DNA of 64,000 nucleotides. It comes from an uncultured Algibacter sp. (GTDB lineage Bacteria; Bacteroidota; Bacteroidia; Flavobacteriales; Flavobacteriaceae). The notes below the pieces were generated by a model. That model was not told the DNA's origin. It ran no database searches and saw nothing but the letters and a program-made list of their open reading frames with translations. Shown piece after piece: positions 17,500 through 26,039 of this stretch. Positions within the stretch are counted from its first letter, which is position 1, and the number at the start of each line of letters is the position of its first letter. A program made the translations under genes and the position numbers. Where the stretch lies: NCBI RefSeq assembly GCF_947490405.1, contig NZ_CANLGU010000001.1, positions 310,001 to 374,000 of the forward strand, given 5' to 3'.

Positions 17500-19083
17500 A
17501 TGACTTGGACACAATGGTTAATTTTCATTTTGATAATTCAAGTAATTCATGGTTTAGGAACCTGGAAATTATACATTAAAGCTGGCAAACAAGCTTGGGA
17601 AGCTTTTGTTCCTGTGTACAACGGCATTATTTTAATGAAAATTATAAACCGTCCTTGGTGGTGGATTATTTTATTATTCTTACCTATTGTAAACCTTATT
17701 ATGTTTCCAGTGGTTTGGGTTGAAACTGCCAGAAGTTTTGGCAAAAACACATCCGTTGACACCTTTTTAGCTGTTATAACATTAGGTTTTTACAACTACT
17801 ACCTCAATTATGTTGCCGATGTAAACTATATTGAAAATAGAAGTTTACAACCAAATTCATCTGGTGGCGATTGGTTAAGTTCTATTTTGTTTGCTATTGT
17901 TGCAGCAACTATAGTACACACCTACTTTATGCAACCGTTTACTATCCCATCCTCTTCGCTAGAAAAATCATTGCTAGTTGGAGATTTCCTGTTTGTTAGT
18001 AAATTTCATTATGGCGCGAGAGTTCCAATGACTACCGTAGGCGCACCTATGGTACATGACACTATCCCTGGATTAAATAAAAAGTCTTATTTATTTAATG
18101 ATGATTTTGAAACACGAAAAACATCTTGGAAAAACAAACTACAACTGCCTTATTTACGTATTCCTGGGTTTGAAAAAATTGATAGAAATGAGATTGTCGT
18201 TTTCAATCAGCCTGCAGATACCCTAAGGGATATGAACGAGTTTAAACCCGACAGAAACTATTACAAGCCTATAGATAAGAAAACCAATCTTGTAAAACGT
18301 TGTGTTGGTGTTGCAGGAGATTCGCTTGAAGTTAGAAATGGTTATGTTTATATAAATGGAAAAAAGAACGAATTACCAGACAGAGCTCATTTACAGTTTA
18401 GTTATTTAGTACAACCAAAAACCAATCAATTCAATCCTAAATTCGTAAAAGATCGATATGATATTACTGATGGTTTTGGAATAATGAATGCTCAAAACAC
18501 ATATTATTTTTCAGCAATTTCAGATGAAGCTCTAGCAAAATTCAAAAATCATCCTAATGTTGCTAGCATTACACCCAACAAACGAGAAAAAGGACTAAGA
18601 GATCCAGATATATTTCCGCATGATCCAAATTACAATTGGAATGTTGATTTTTTCGGCCCCATTTATATTCCTGAAGAAGGAAAAACAATTGATATTAATT
18701 TAGACGTTTTACCACTTTATAAACGTGTAATTACTGAATACGAAGGCAACACATTACAAGTTAAGGGCAACCAAATCTTAATTAATGGAGAGCTAGCAAA
18801 CACCTATACATTCAAGCAAAACTACTATTGGATGATGGGTGACAACCGCCACAACTCAATTGATGCCAGACGTTGGGGATTTGTGCCTTTTAATCATGTT
18901 ATTGGAAAACCTGTATTTATTTGGATGAGTTGGGATGGCTTAAAAAACCCACGTTGGGAACGTTTCTTTACAACAGTAAGTGGCAAAGGAAAAGCCACCT
19001 CTTATCTTATACCATTTTTAGTATTGTTATTTGGATGGATAGGATTTAACAAATTTAGAAAACGTAAAAAAGCCAGTAACTAG
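17500..19083 (+). CDS. lepB: Signal peptidase I with N-terminal DUF5684-like membrane domain
   Basis: 527 residues, the long Bacteroidota LepB, which removes Sec/Tat signal peptides at the inner membrane. The N-terminal ~110 residues contain hydrophobic helices (KAGKQAWEAFVPVYNGI then WWWIILLFLPIVNLIMF), resembling DUF5684. The peptidase starts after a helix at ~130-145 with MQPFTIPSSSLEKSLLVGD: nucleophile Ser153, followed by Leu where Met is typical. The general base is Lys266 in LVKRCVGVAGDSLEVR. GDNRHNSIDARRWGFVP is box E. A final helix lies near residues 500-515. The catalytic core carries a long insertion between boxes D and E. Confidence 0.94.
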   Translation: MTWTQWLIFILIIQVIHGLGTWKLYIKAGKQAWEAFVPVYNGIILMKIINRPWWWIILLFLPIVNLIMFPVVWVETARSFGKNTSVDTFLAVITLGFYNYYLNYVADVNYIENRSLQPNSSGGDWLSSILFAIVAATIVHTYFMQPFTIPSSSLEKSLLVGDFLFVSKFHYGARVPMTTVGAPMVHDTIPGLNKKSYLFNDDFETRKTSWKNKLQLPYLRIPGFEKIDRNEIVVFNQPADTLRDMNEFKPDRNYYKPIDKKTNLVKRCVGVAGDSLEVRNGYVYINGKKNELPDRAHLQFSYLVQPKTNQFNPKFVKDRYDITDGFGIMNAQNTYYFSAISDEALAKFKNHPNVASITPNKREKGLRDPDIFPHDPNYNWNVDFFGPIYIPEEGKTIDINLDVLPLYKRVITEYEGNTLQVKGNQILINGELANTYTFKQNYYWMMGDNRHNSIDARRWGFVPFNHVIGKPVFIWMSWDGLKNPRWERFFTTVSGKGKATSYLIPFLVLLFGWIGFNKFRKRKKASN

Positions 19084-19132
19084 ACTTAATATTTTTTTGC
19101 TTAAATTTCTTTTTAAAGACTAAGCATATTTT

Positions 19133-19843
19133 ATGGGCATTAAAGGGCTTTTATTTTTAGTATTTATACCATTATTTTCTTTCTCACAGAAAGAGAACAC
19201 ACTTAATAAAAACTTTGTTTTAGGCCGTATTAGCTATAAAGAGCATCCCGCTTTTATACAAGTAGCTTCAATTCATAGTAACAAATCCATTTATCTAGAT
19301 AAGGAAGTATATCAAGCCTTTAAAAGAATGTATGAACAGGCAAAAATAGAGCACATTTCTCTTAAAATTATTTCTGGAACGCGGAATTTTGATGAACAAA
19401 AAGCCATATGGGAACGTAAATGGAAAACATACAAGCATCTAAAACCCATAGATAGAGCAAAAAAAATATTAGAGTACAGTTCGATGCCATCGTCTTCAAG
19501 ACATCACTGGGGAACTGATATTGATATAAATAGTTTAAACAATACTTATTTTGAAAAAGGTACAGGTAAATTGGAATACAATTGGTTAGTTAACAATGCT
19601 CATAAGTTTGGTTTCTATCAAGTTTACACCAATAAGACTAATGGAAGAACCGGTTATAATTTAGAATGTTGGCATTGGTCTTATCTGCCTTTAGCAAATA
19701 CATACCTTAATTTTTATAAACAACACATAACGTATTTAGATATAAAAGGTTTTAGTGGCTCCCATCTTGCTGAATCATTACATATTATCTCTGATTATGT
19801 TTGTGGTATTTCAAAACAAGCCAAAACATTCATTAACAATTAG
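19133..19843 (+). CDS. M15-family D-Ala-D-Ala carboxypeptidase (VanY-like), secreted
   Basis: 236 residues with a signal peptide of ~19 residues (LLFLVFIPLFSFSQ). The M15B zinc ligands are visible in SSRHHWGTDIDIN (His and Asp) and ECWHWSYLP (catalytic Glu-Cys-Trp-His). It follows IISGTRNFDEQKAIWERKW. Such enzymes cleave D-Ala-D-Ala in the periplasm to trim peptidoglycan stems. It sits between lepB and wbqC, 49 bases after lepB. Confidence 0.88.
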   Translation: MGIKGLLFLVFIPLFSFSQKENTLNKNFVLGRISYKEHPAFIQVASIHSNKSIYLDKEVYQAFKRMYEQAKIEHISLKIISGTRNFDEQKAIWERKWKTYKHLKPIDRAKKILEYSSMPSSSRHHWGTDIDINSLNNTYFEKGTGKLEYNWLVNNAHKFGFYQVYTNKTNGRTGYNLECWHWSYLPLANTYLNFYKQHITYLDIKGFSGSHLAESLHIISDYVCGISKQAKTFINN

Positions 19844-19846
19844 CTT

Positions 19847-20467
19847 ATGGGAATGGTAATTCATCCAACATATTTTCCAAATATTGCACATTATATTGCC
19901 ATAGCAAATGCTAATGAAGTGGTTTTTGAAATGGAAGATAATTTCTTAAAACAAACCTACAGAAACCGAACCTACATTTTGGCAGCAAATGGAAAACTAA
20001 GTTTAAATATTCCAGTTATTCATTCGCAAAAAAATCGTCAGAAATATAAAGAAGTTAGAATCTTTAATGAAGAGAAATGGCAAAATCAGCATTGGAAATC
20101 TTTACTTTCAGCGTATAGAACCTCTCCTTTTTTTGAGTATTATCAAGATGAACTTCAACCTGTATTCCATCAAAAGGCAAATTTTTTGTTAGATTTTAAT
20201 TTGAAATGTTTTGAAGTGCTTTGTGATTGTTTACAATTAGAATGCAATACTTCAAAAACGAAGACCTTTCAAAAAAATATTGAAAACAAAGTTGATTTAC
20301 GGTATTTAGTCAATGCCAAAAAGGAAGCACCTTTTGCGTTTGAAAGTTATACACAAGTATTTAGTAATAAACATGGTTTTATTCCTAATTTAAGCATACT
20401 AGATTTACTTTTTAACGAAGGGCCTAATGCTTTAAATTATTTAGAATCTCATAGTATTAAATCGTAA
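19847..20467 (+). CDS. WbqC family protein
   Basis: 206 residues. The opening HPTYFPNIAHYIAIANANEVVFE is characteristic, followed by TYRNRTYILAANGKLSLNIPV and WQNQHWKSLLSAYRTSPFFEYY. WbqC-like proteins are linked to polysaccharide or glycan biosynthesis in other bacteria, but no reaction is established for this branch. It starts 3 bases after the M15 peptidase gene; translation is probably coupled. Confidence 0.88.
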   Translation: MGMVIHPTYFPNIAHYIAIANANEVVFEMEDNFLKQTYRNRTYILAANGKLSLNIPVIHSQKNRQKYKEVRIFNEEKWQNQHWKSLLSAYRTSPFFEYYQDELQPVFHQKANFLLDFNLKCFEVLCDCLQLECNTSKTKTFQKNIENKVDLRYLVNAKKEAPFAFESYTQVFSNKHGFIPNLSILDLLFNEGPNALNYLESHSIKS

Positions 20468-20469
20468 TA

Positions 20470-20778
20470 ATGTTTCAATCATTCATCCATTATGGGAGTC
20501 ATTTTTTATTACCTCTTCTAATTGCGTTATTGTTTTATAAATCGAATTGGAAATACGCTTATCTTATCATGATAGCTGGTATGCTAATTGATTTAGACCA
20601 TCTACTAGCAACACCTGTTTTTGATCCTAGCAGATGCAGTATTGGTTTTCACCCGTTACACTCATCTTTCTTTATTTTGTTTTATTTCTTTTTGTGCTTT
20701 CCTAAAAAGTCGCGGTTGGTTGGATTAGGGTTAGTAATCCATATTATTTCAGATGCATTGGACTGTGCTCTGATGTAA
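20470..20778 (+). CDS. DUF6122 family small membrane protein
   Basis: 102 residues with about three hydrophobic helices. Conserved polar pattern HYGSHFLLPLLIALLFYKS, then IAGMLIDLDHLLATPVFDPSRC and FHPLHS, with HIISDALDC near the end. The His/Asp arrangement resembles DUF6122/metal-dependent hydrolase-like membrane proteins. Function unknown. It is the last gene of this plus-strand block, converging on the EEP gene. Confidence 0.78.
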   Translation: MFQSFIHYGSHFLLPLLIALLFYKSNWKYAYLIMIAGMLIDLDHLLATPVFDPSRCSIGFHPLHSSFFILFYFFLCFPKKSRLVGLGLVIHIISDALDCALM

Positions 20779-20802
20779 TCCCTAATATTAAACTCTTTTA
20801 TT

Positions 20803-21825
20803 TCAATTTAAGCTAAGCGTAGTCATTATTGGATAATGGTCAGAATAATGCTGATTATAGGCCTTAAAACCATTCACATCAAAGCCTTTATCAGCCAATA
20901 TAAAATCAATACGAACTGGGAAGAATTTAAAATCGTAAGTGCGCCCAAAACCATTACCAGCTTCCTTAAACGTATCATTTAAGTCACCTTTTATCTTCCT
21001 GTAAACATAAGAGAATGCTGTGTTGTTAAAATCGCCACAAATAACCATTTTATAATCACATTGGGTTTTATGCATTAAAAAAAGCTCTGTTTGAAATTGC
21101 TGCATTTTAAACGCTGTACCTATACGTTTAAATAAACGTTCTGACTCTTTGGTGTCAAGGTTTTCAACTTTTGGGTCAATACGCAAAGACTCCAAATGGA
21201 TATTATAAAACCTAATCGTATCTTCACCCTTTACAACATCGGCATAAATAGCATTATTTCCAGTATCAGGAAACTCAACAGACCCAGAATTCACAATAGG
21301 ATATTGAGAAAAAATAGCTTGCCCATATCGTGTTTTCGTTCCAGATAACTTTTCAAACTTATATTTAAAGAAAGACAAATCGATATTTTTATGCGGGTGA
21401 TATTCTTGCAAACTCAACACGTCTGGTGATTCATTTTTAATAAAATCAACCATTTTTTTTTCTATCCCTTTTTCGGGAATCCATTCGTACAAATTAAATA
21501 ACCTAACGTTATAATTCATTACCTTAAAGTTGCCGGAAGCATTAACATGCTTAGAAGATGAAAATTTATATAATGATCCGAATGAAAAATACCCAATAGC
21601 AAGAACCACAAGTGATAAAATAAATTGCTTTTTAAGCTTTACTAACCAGTATAAAAAGAAAAGTACATTAACTAAGATAAGTAATGCAACACCCAAACTT
21701 AAAACAGATAGTATTGCAAACGTTTTTGGAGGTAAAAAAGGAAGGATGAAAGATAATAATAAGAGAACAGCTAATATTCTATTGACTAACCATAATAATT
21801 TATCAATAAACTTTAGTTTCTTCAT
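20803..21825 (-). CDS. Endonuclease/exonuclease/phosphatase family protein with N-terminal membrane anchor
   Basis: 340 residues. Three hydrophobic N-terminal segments (to ~residue 85) precede an EEP domain from ~90. Hydrolase motifs: MNYNVRLFNLY, DVLSLQEYHPHKN (catalytic Glu), ICGDFNNTAFSYVYR (Asp, Asn), and YSDHYPIMTTL (His). The membrane segments make it a likely inner-membrane nuclease or phosphodiesterase acting on either side; substrate unknown. It lies 4 bases after the rhomboid gene, in the mutL-led block. Confidence 0.88.
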   Translation of the reverse strand: MKKLKFIDKLLWLVNRILAVLLLLSFILPFLPPKTFAILSVLSLGVALLILVNVLFFLYWLVKLKKQFILSLVVLAIGYFSFGSLYKFSSSKHVNASGNFKVMNYNVRLFNLYEWIPEKGIEKKMVDFIKNESPDVLSLQEYHPHKNIDLSFFKYKFEKLSGTKTRYGQAIFSQYPIVNSGSVEFPDTGNNAIYADVVKGEDTIRFYNIHLESLRIDPKVENLDTKESERLFKRIGTAFKMQQFQTELFLMHKTQCDYKMVICGDFNNTAFSYVYRKIKGDLNDTFKEAGNGFGRTYDFKFFPVRIDFILADKGFDVNGFKAYNQHYSDHYPIMTTLSLN

Positions 21826-21829
21826 GGTA

Positions 21830-22699
21830 TTACTTTCCAGCTCTAAATAAGAATTCTTTTTCTTCTGAAGTTAAACTATCATAACCACTTTTACTGATTT
21901 TATCTAGGATAACATCAATTTTCTTCTGGTTATTAAACTCATTAAAATCAGCTTTAGTATAGCCACCTACTTTACTTTTATTTTTATGTACCGTTTTTAA
22001 AGGTACTTTTTTTGATGCTTTAAATAAGCTCGCAATACTATCCATAAATTTTTCAAAACCTTTACCAATATCTTTTCCTTTGGTGAGTTGTTTTGCGTAA
22101 AAATAACCTAAGAAAGCGCCTCCTAAATGCGCTAGATTTCCACCCGCATTACCCGTTTCTTGGTTACTAATACCAGTAAAAACTCCTAAAACATCCAATA
22201 CCACAATAGCAGCACCAATGTACCAGAGTTTGATGTTAAATGTAAAAAAACGCATCTCTTGATTTGGCATGTAAGCACAAAGAAAAATCAATAATGCTCT
22301 TACTGCTGCCGATGCACCAAGTAGCTTTGAATACCCACCAAAAACACTAGGAAACAGAGTATAGCATAACATAAATAGCAAACCGCCAGATATAGCTCCC
22401 AAAAAATAAACATTTAATGCCATTTTGGTACTAAATAAATTTAAAAACATACGCCCTAAAAAATAGAGCCATAGCATATTAAATAGAAGGTGAAAAAAGT
22501 CGTAATGTAGAAAAGCATAGGATATAATGGTCCACGGTTTTAAGATAAACTTAGAAAAATCACTAGGTAATTCAAACCAAGTAAAATTCATTCTTAAAAT
22601 TAAAGCGAGCAAAAAAATCACTAAATTAATGGCTATTATCTTTTCAAGCACATTAAGGTTAGAGAGCTTCTTTTTTATATCCTGATTAAGCGTTGTCAT
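21830..22699 (-). CDS. Rhomboid family intramembrane serine protease
   Basis: 289 residues. Six transmembrane helices. Catalytic dyad: Ser130 in KLLGASAAVRALL and His191 in NLAHLGGAFLG. Rhomboids cleave membrane proteins inside the bilayer. The C-terminal ~80 residues are a Lys-rich soluble tail (TKADFNEFNNQKKIDVILDK) absent from minimal rhomboids; its conserved DVILDKIS..GYDSLTSEEKEFL motif recurs in Bacteroidota rhomboids. Adjacent to, and one base from, the next rhomboid gene. Confidence 0.91.
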   Translation of the reverse strand: MTTLNQDIKKKLSNLNVLEKIIAINLVIFLLALILRMNFTWFELPSDFSKFILKPWTIISYAFLHYDFFHLLFNMLWLYFLGRMFLNLFSTKMALNVYFLGAISGGLLFMLCYTLFPSVFGGYSKLLGASAAVRALLIFLCAYMPNQEMRFFTFNIKLWYIGAAIVVLDVLGVFTGISNQETGNAGGNLAHLGGAFLGYFYAKQLTKGKDIGKGFEKFMDSIASLFKASKKVPLKTVHKNKSKVGGYTKADFNEFNNQKKIDVILDKISKSGYDSLTSEEKEFLFRAGK

Positions 22700-23449
22700 T
22701 TAATACCAACGGTTTTGGTTAAACTGATTTTTCTTCCAGTACCACATGATTAAGAAACCTGTAACAGCACCACCTACGTGTGCCATGTATGCTGTATTAC
22801 TTGGGCTAAAAAAGGATTGTCCTGTTAAACCCGAGATTAAATCTAAAATTATAATTCCTGGGATAAAATATTTGGCTTTGATAGGAATTGGCAAAAAAAT
22901 CATCATCAATTCAGCATTTGGATTCATCATTCCAAAAGCTGCCATAACCCCCATAATACAACCTGAAGCTCCAACCATGGAAGCATTGTAAGCTGGAAAT
23001 ATGTCTTTTAACAGAGCTACCTGAGATTGGGTAACACCAGCACTTACTTCATTTGTAGTAAGCATTTGTTTAATACTCTGAGACGATAATCCTGACTCTA
23101 ATAAGGTATTATAATCTGGAAGGTATTGAAAATAGTAAAATCCAACTTGAAGTAAAACAGCTCCCAAACCAGCAGAAATGTATAAAAACAAAAAGCGCTT
23201 TGAGCCAAGAACTTGCTCCACTGGTGTACCAAACATCCAGAGTGCAAACATATTAAAGAAAATATGCATTGCTCCACCATGCATAAACATGTGCGTAATA
23301 ATTTGCCAAGGTTTAAAAGCATCATTTTGCGGAAAATACATAGCAAACCATTCGTAGAATAGATTTCCATTTCCAATATATAATGTACCAATAAACATAA
23401 TCACGTTAATGATTAATAAATGTTTAACGGTTTCTGAAATTCGCATCAT
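22700..23449 (-). CDS. Second tandem rhomboid intramembrane protease
   Basis: 249 residues, six transmembrane helices. Ser162 in MVGASGCIMGVMA and His224 in MAHVGGAVTGFLIMW form the dyad. The N-terminal HMFMHGGAMHIFFNMFALW motif (HMFxHxxxxHxxFNM) is the usual rhomboid L1/helix 2 signature. It begins 3 bases after the mutL stop and abuts the paralogue at 21830-22699, so the two are a likely ancient tandem duplication with divergent C-terminal tails. Confidence 0.92.
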   Translation of the reverse strand: MMRISETVKHLLIINVIMFIGTLYIGNGNLFYEWFAMYFPQNDAFKPWQIITHMFMHGGAMHIFFNMFALWMFGTPVEQVLGSKRFLFLYISAGLGAVLLQVGFYYFQYLPDYNTLLESGLSSQSIKQMLTTNEVSAGVTQSQVALLKDIFPAYNASMVGASGCIMGVMAAFGMMNPNAELMMIFLPIPIKAKYFIPGIIILDLISGLTGQSFFSPSNTAYMAHVGGAVTGFLIMWYWKKNQFNQNRWY

Positions 23450-23452
23450 ATC

Positions 23453-25309
23453 TTAAATAAATTTTTTATCTAACTCATCAACACTCATGGTAATAAATGT
23501 TGTACGGTTAGTAGGCGAAACATTGGGTTCTTTACAAGCAAATAACTTATTTACCAAATGTTCTTGCTCATCGCTTTGAAGAGATTGCCCTGTTTTGATA
23601 GCTAAACTTTTAGCCATAGATTTTGCCAACAAATCTGTTGCACTAAAGTGAGTATCTGGCACCTCGTTTTCAACATCACTAATTAATTGTTCTAAAATAA
23701 TAGACACTTCACTTTCTGGAACCCCTATGGGCACACCCGTAATATCAACAGATTCATCTTTTACACTTGAGAACACAAAACCAGTGTGCTCTAAGTCATC
23801 TTTCAATTGATTTATAATAGCAATATCCTGAGGTGAAAAATGGAGTTGTAACGGAAATAACAATTGCTGGCTAGCAGCTTCCTTTATGGTTAGATTCTTT
23901 AAAAAGTCTTCATACAATATGCGTTGATGTGCGCGATGTTGATCGATAACCAACATACCAGATTTTATGGTGCTTACAATATATTTATTATGAAGTTGAT
24001 ACGTGGTATTGGTCTGGTCTATCTGGTCATCTTCAAAAAAAGTTCCTGTTTGTTCTTCACTTTCAAATTGAACTTCTGTAAAATCCCTTTCGGTTTGATT
24101 ACCCTTTGATTCTAAACCAACATATAACCCTTCCCAACTTGATGCTGGTTCCCTTTTATAAGTTGATGTCCCTCCTCCTGAAGATTTTGATACTTTTTCT
24201 TCTTGAAATGGATTAAAACTTCTATCAACTTCCACCTTTGGCACATCTGTATCAGCTTGTTTATAGCTATAAGGTGTGTCTAGATTGGGGTCGCGCTCAA
24301 AATCTAATACTGGTGCAATATTAAACTGCCCCAAACTGTGTTTAACAGCAGAACGCAACAAAGCATAAAGCGTATGCTCATCATCAAACTTAATTTCAGT
24401 TTTTGTTGGGTGAATATTAATATCGATAGTTTGCGGGTCTACAGTTAAATTTAAAAAATAACTAGCATGTGTACCATTTTTTAGCAAACCTTCAAACGCT
24501 GAAGCTATTGCATGATTTAAATACGCACTTTTTATAAATCGATTATTTACGAAAAAGTATTGCTCGCCTCTTGTCTTTTTTGCAAATTCAGGTTTACCAA
24601 CAAATCCTGATATTTTAAGCACTTCGGTATCCTCTTCAACAGGAACCAATTTCTCATTAGTCTTATTACCAAAGATATTTACAATACGTTGGCGGTAGTT
24701 ACTAACTGGCAAATTAAAAGTTTCACTGCCGTTGTTATATAAAGCAAAACTAATGGAAGGGTGTGCTAGAGCCACACGATGAAACTCATCAATAACATGT
24801 CGTAGCTCAACCGTATCAGACTTTAAAAAATTACGTCGTGCTGGTATATTAAAAAAAAGATTTTTTACTGAGACTGAGGTTCCTGTTGGTGTAACTACAA
24901 CTTCTTGAGAAACAACATTACTCCCTTCAATAATTAAACAAGTCCCAACATCTTCTTGGTCTTGTTTGGTTTTTAACTCTACATGTGCAATGGCTGCTAT
25001 ACTCGCCAATGCTTCTCCCCTAAAACCTTTGGTATGTAATTGAAATAAATCTTCGGCGTTTCTAATTTTTGATGTGGCATGACGCTCGAAACTCAATCTT
25101 GCATCAGTATTACTCATGCCTTTTCCATTGTCAATGACTTGAACAAGGGTTTTACCAGCGTCTTTAATAATTAATTTTATGGTATCAGAATTAGCATCAA
25201 TAGCGTTTTCTAGAAGTTCTTTTACTACTGAGGCAGGACGCTGTACAACTTCTCCAGCGGCAATTTGATTTGCAACATGATCGGGTAAAAGCTGTATGAT
25301 GTCTGCCAT
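23453..25309 (-). CDS. mutL: DNA mismatch repair protein MutL
   Basis: 618 residues. GHKL ATPase head: LLENAIDANSDTIKL (catalytic Glu and Asn), VIDNGKGMS, TKGFRGEALASIAAIA, and the transducer near 215-330. The C-terminal domain is linked through a Ser/Gly/Thr-rich region. In nicking MutLs the metal-binding motif is DQHAxxExxxxE; here it is DQHRAHQRILYE, so A and E are R and Q. A CPHGRP-like box is not seen either. Nicking activity is therefore doubtful, although MutH is not seen here. It overlaps no gene; small-protein gene 4 bases upstream. Confidence 0.96.
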   Translation of the reverse strand: MADIIQLLPDHVANQIAAGEVVQRPASVVKELLENAIDANSDTIKLIIKDAGKTLVQVIDNGKGMSNTDARLSFERHATSKIRNAEDLFQLHTKGFRGEALASIAAIAHVELKTKQDQEDVGTCLIIEGSNVVSQEVVVTPTGTSVSVKNLFFNIPARRNFLKSDTVELRHVIDEFHRVALAHPSISFALYNNGSETFNLPVSNYRQRIVNIFGNKTNEKLVPVEEDTEVLKISGFVGKPEFAKKTRGEQYFFVNNRFIKSAYLNHAIASAFEGLLKNGTHASYFLNLTVDPQTIDINIHPTKTEIKFDDEHTLYALLRSAVKHSLGQFNIAPVLDFERDPNLDTPYSYKQADTDVPKVEVDRSFNPFQEEKVSKSSGGGTSTYKREPASSWEGLYVGLESKGNQTERDFTEVQFESEEQTGTFFEDDQIDQTNTTYQLHNKYIVSTIKSGMLVIDQHRAHQRILYEDFLKNLTIKEAASQQLLFPLQLHFSPQDIAIINQLKDDLEHTGFVFSSVKDESVDITGVPIGVPESEVSIILEQLISDVENEVPDTHFSATDLLAKSMAKSLAIKTGQSLQSDEQEHLVNKLFACKEPNVSPTNRTTFITMSVDELDKKFI

Positions 25310-25312
25310 AAA

Positions 25313-25600
25313 TTATTTAGGTAAGAATATAGATAAATCGAAGTCGATAACAAATAAAAATACTAAAACCAAGATAGCTATAATAATCAAAATACGACGA
25401 TTTGCCTCTCTATCTGGGTTGTTTTTTAAATCATCTAAAGCATCATTAAATTTTCCTTTTATTCCTTTATTTGCACCAACTGTTTTTCTGTATTCATCAA
25501 ATTTATGTTTGATTTCAAAAGGGTTACCTTCTCCTTTATCATCATAATAACGTGGTGTGTAATTAAATTTTTTGTTTTTACGCAATTTTAAAAGTCCCAT
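25313..25600 (-). CDS. Small single-span membrane protein, paralogue of the next gene
   Basis: 95 residues: basic N-terminus KLRKNKKFNYTPRYYDD, a middle with KGKFNDALDDLKNNPD, then one helix at ~69-88 (RILIIIAILVLVFLFVI). Sits between mutL (4 bases) and another small protein. Homologues in flavobacteria are often labelled riboflavin synthase subunit beta, which has no visible basis and probably reflects the nearby ribH. Function unknown. Confidence 0.72.
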   Translation of the reverse strand: MGLLKLRKNKKFNYTPRYYDDKGEGNPFEIKHKFDEYRKTVGANKGIKGKFNDALDDLKNNPDREANRRILIIIAILVLVFLFVIDFDLSIFLPK

Positions 25601-25618
25601 GATTTCTTAGTTTTTTGA

Positions 25619-25852
25619 TTACATGTATTTTTTTTCTAATACATACATACAAATCAATAATAATACCAAAATCATGATTAAGACCTTCATGGACATAGCA
25701 CCTCTTGCCTTTACTTTGGTGCCCTTACTTTGTTTCCATTTTGAAACAAAATCTTTGGTATCAGCATTGTCGTTTAAACTAGAATCTGTTTGGTTTTCTT
25801 TAGAAAACCTTGACTGATAATTAAACGTTCTATGTTTGCGTTGTTTAAACAA
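25619..25852 (-). CDS. Small single-span membrane protein, paralogue of the previous gene
   Basis: 77 residues. Basic N-terminus KQRKHRTFNYQSRFSKEN aligns with KNKKFNYTPRYYDD of the neighbour; a C-terminal helix (VLIMILVLLLICMYVLE) follows. First gene of a close-packed minus-strand block through 20803. Function unknown. The two genes look like a tandem duplication. Confidence 0.68.
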   Translation of the reverse strand: MFKQRKHRTFNYQSRFSKENQTDSSLNDNADTKDFVSKWKQSKGTKVKARGAMSMKVLIMILVLLLICMYVLEKKYM

Positions 25853-25993
25853 AATCTAGTATTGCTCGTCTTTTCAAAAATACTTAAAAGTATGCAGAAA
25901 TAGGCGATGAAATTCCCAAAAAATGTTAAGAAAAGTAAAAGTGATTTGTTATTCCAAAGGAGGCGAGACTAAAGCCATCTATAAAACAAACAG

Positions 25994-26028
25994 ACTGCCG
26001 CGTTTTACAAAAAAGTAAAACTCGCAGT
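25994..26028 (-). repeat. Repeat-like hairpin after ribH
   Basis: Inverted repeat: ACTGC...GTTTTAC (from 25994) against GTAAAAC...GCAGT (to 26028), with a short mismatched block inside and a six-A loop. Its ends (ACTGCCGCG and CTCGCAGTGACG) match a pattern I know from dispersed flavobacterial intergenic repeats (TGCCGCG...CTCGCAxTGACG). Lying 12 bases after ribH on the minus strand with a T-rich follow-up, it may also terminate that transcript. Confidence 0.45.
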
Positions 26029-26039
26029 GACGTTATATA

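Noticed and set aside
25313-25600. Riboflavin synthase subunit beta annotation
   Set aside because: The protein is a 95-residue single-span membrane protein without a lumazine-binding fold. The true lumazine synthase is ribH at 26040-26525.
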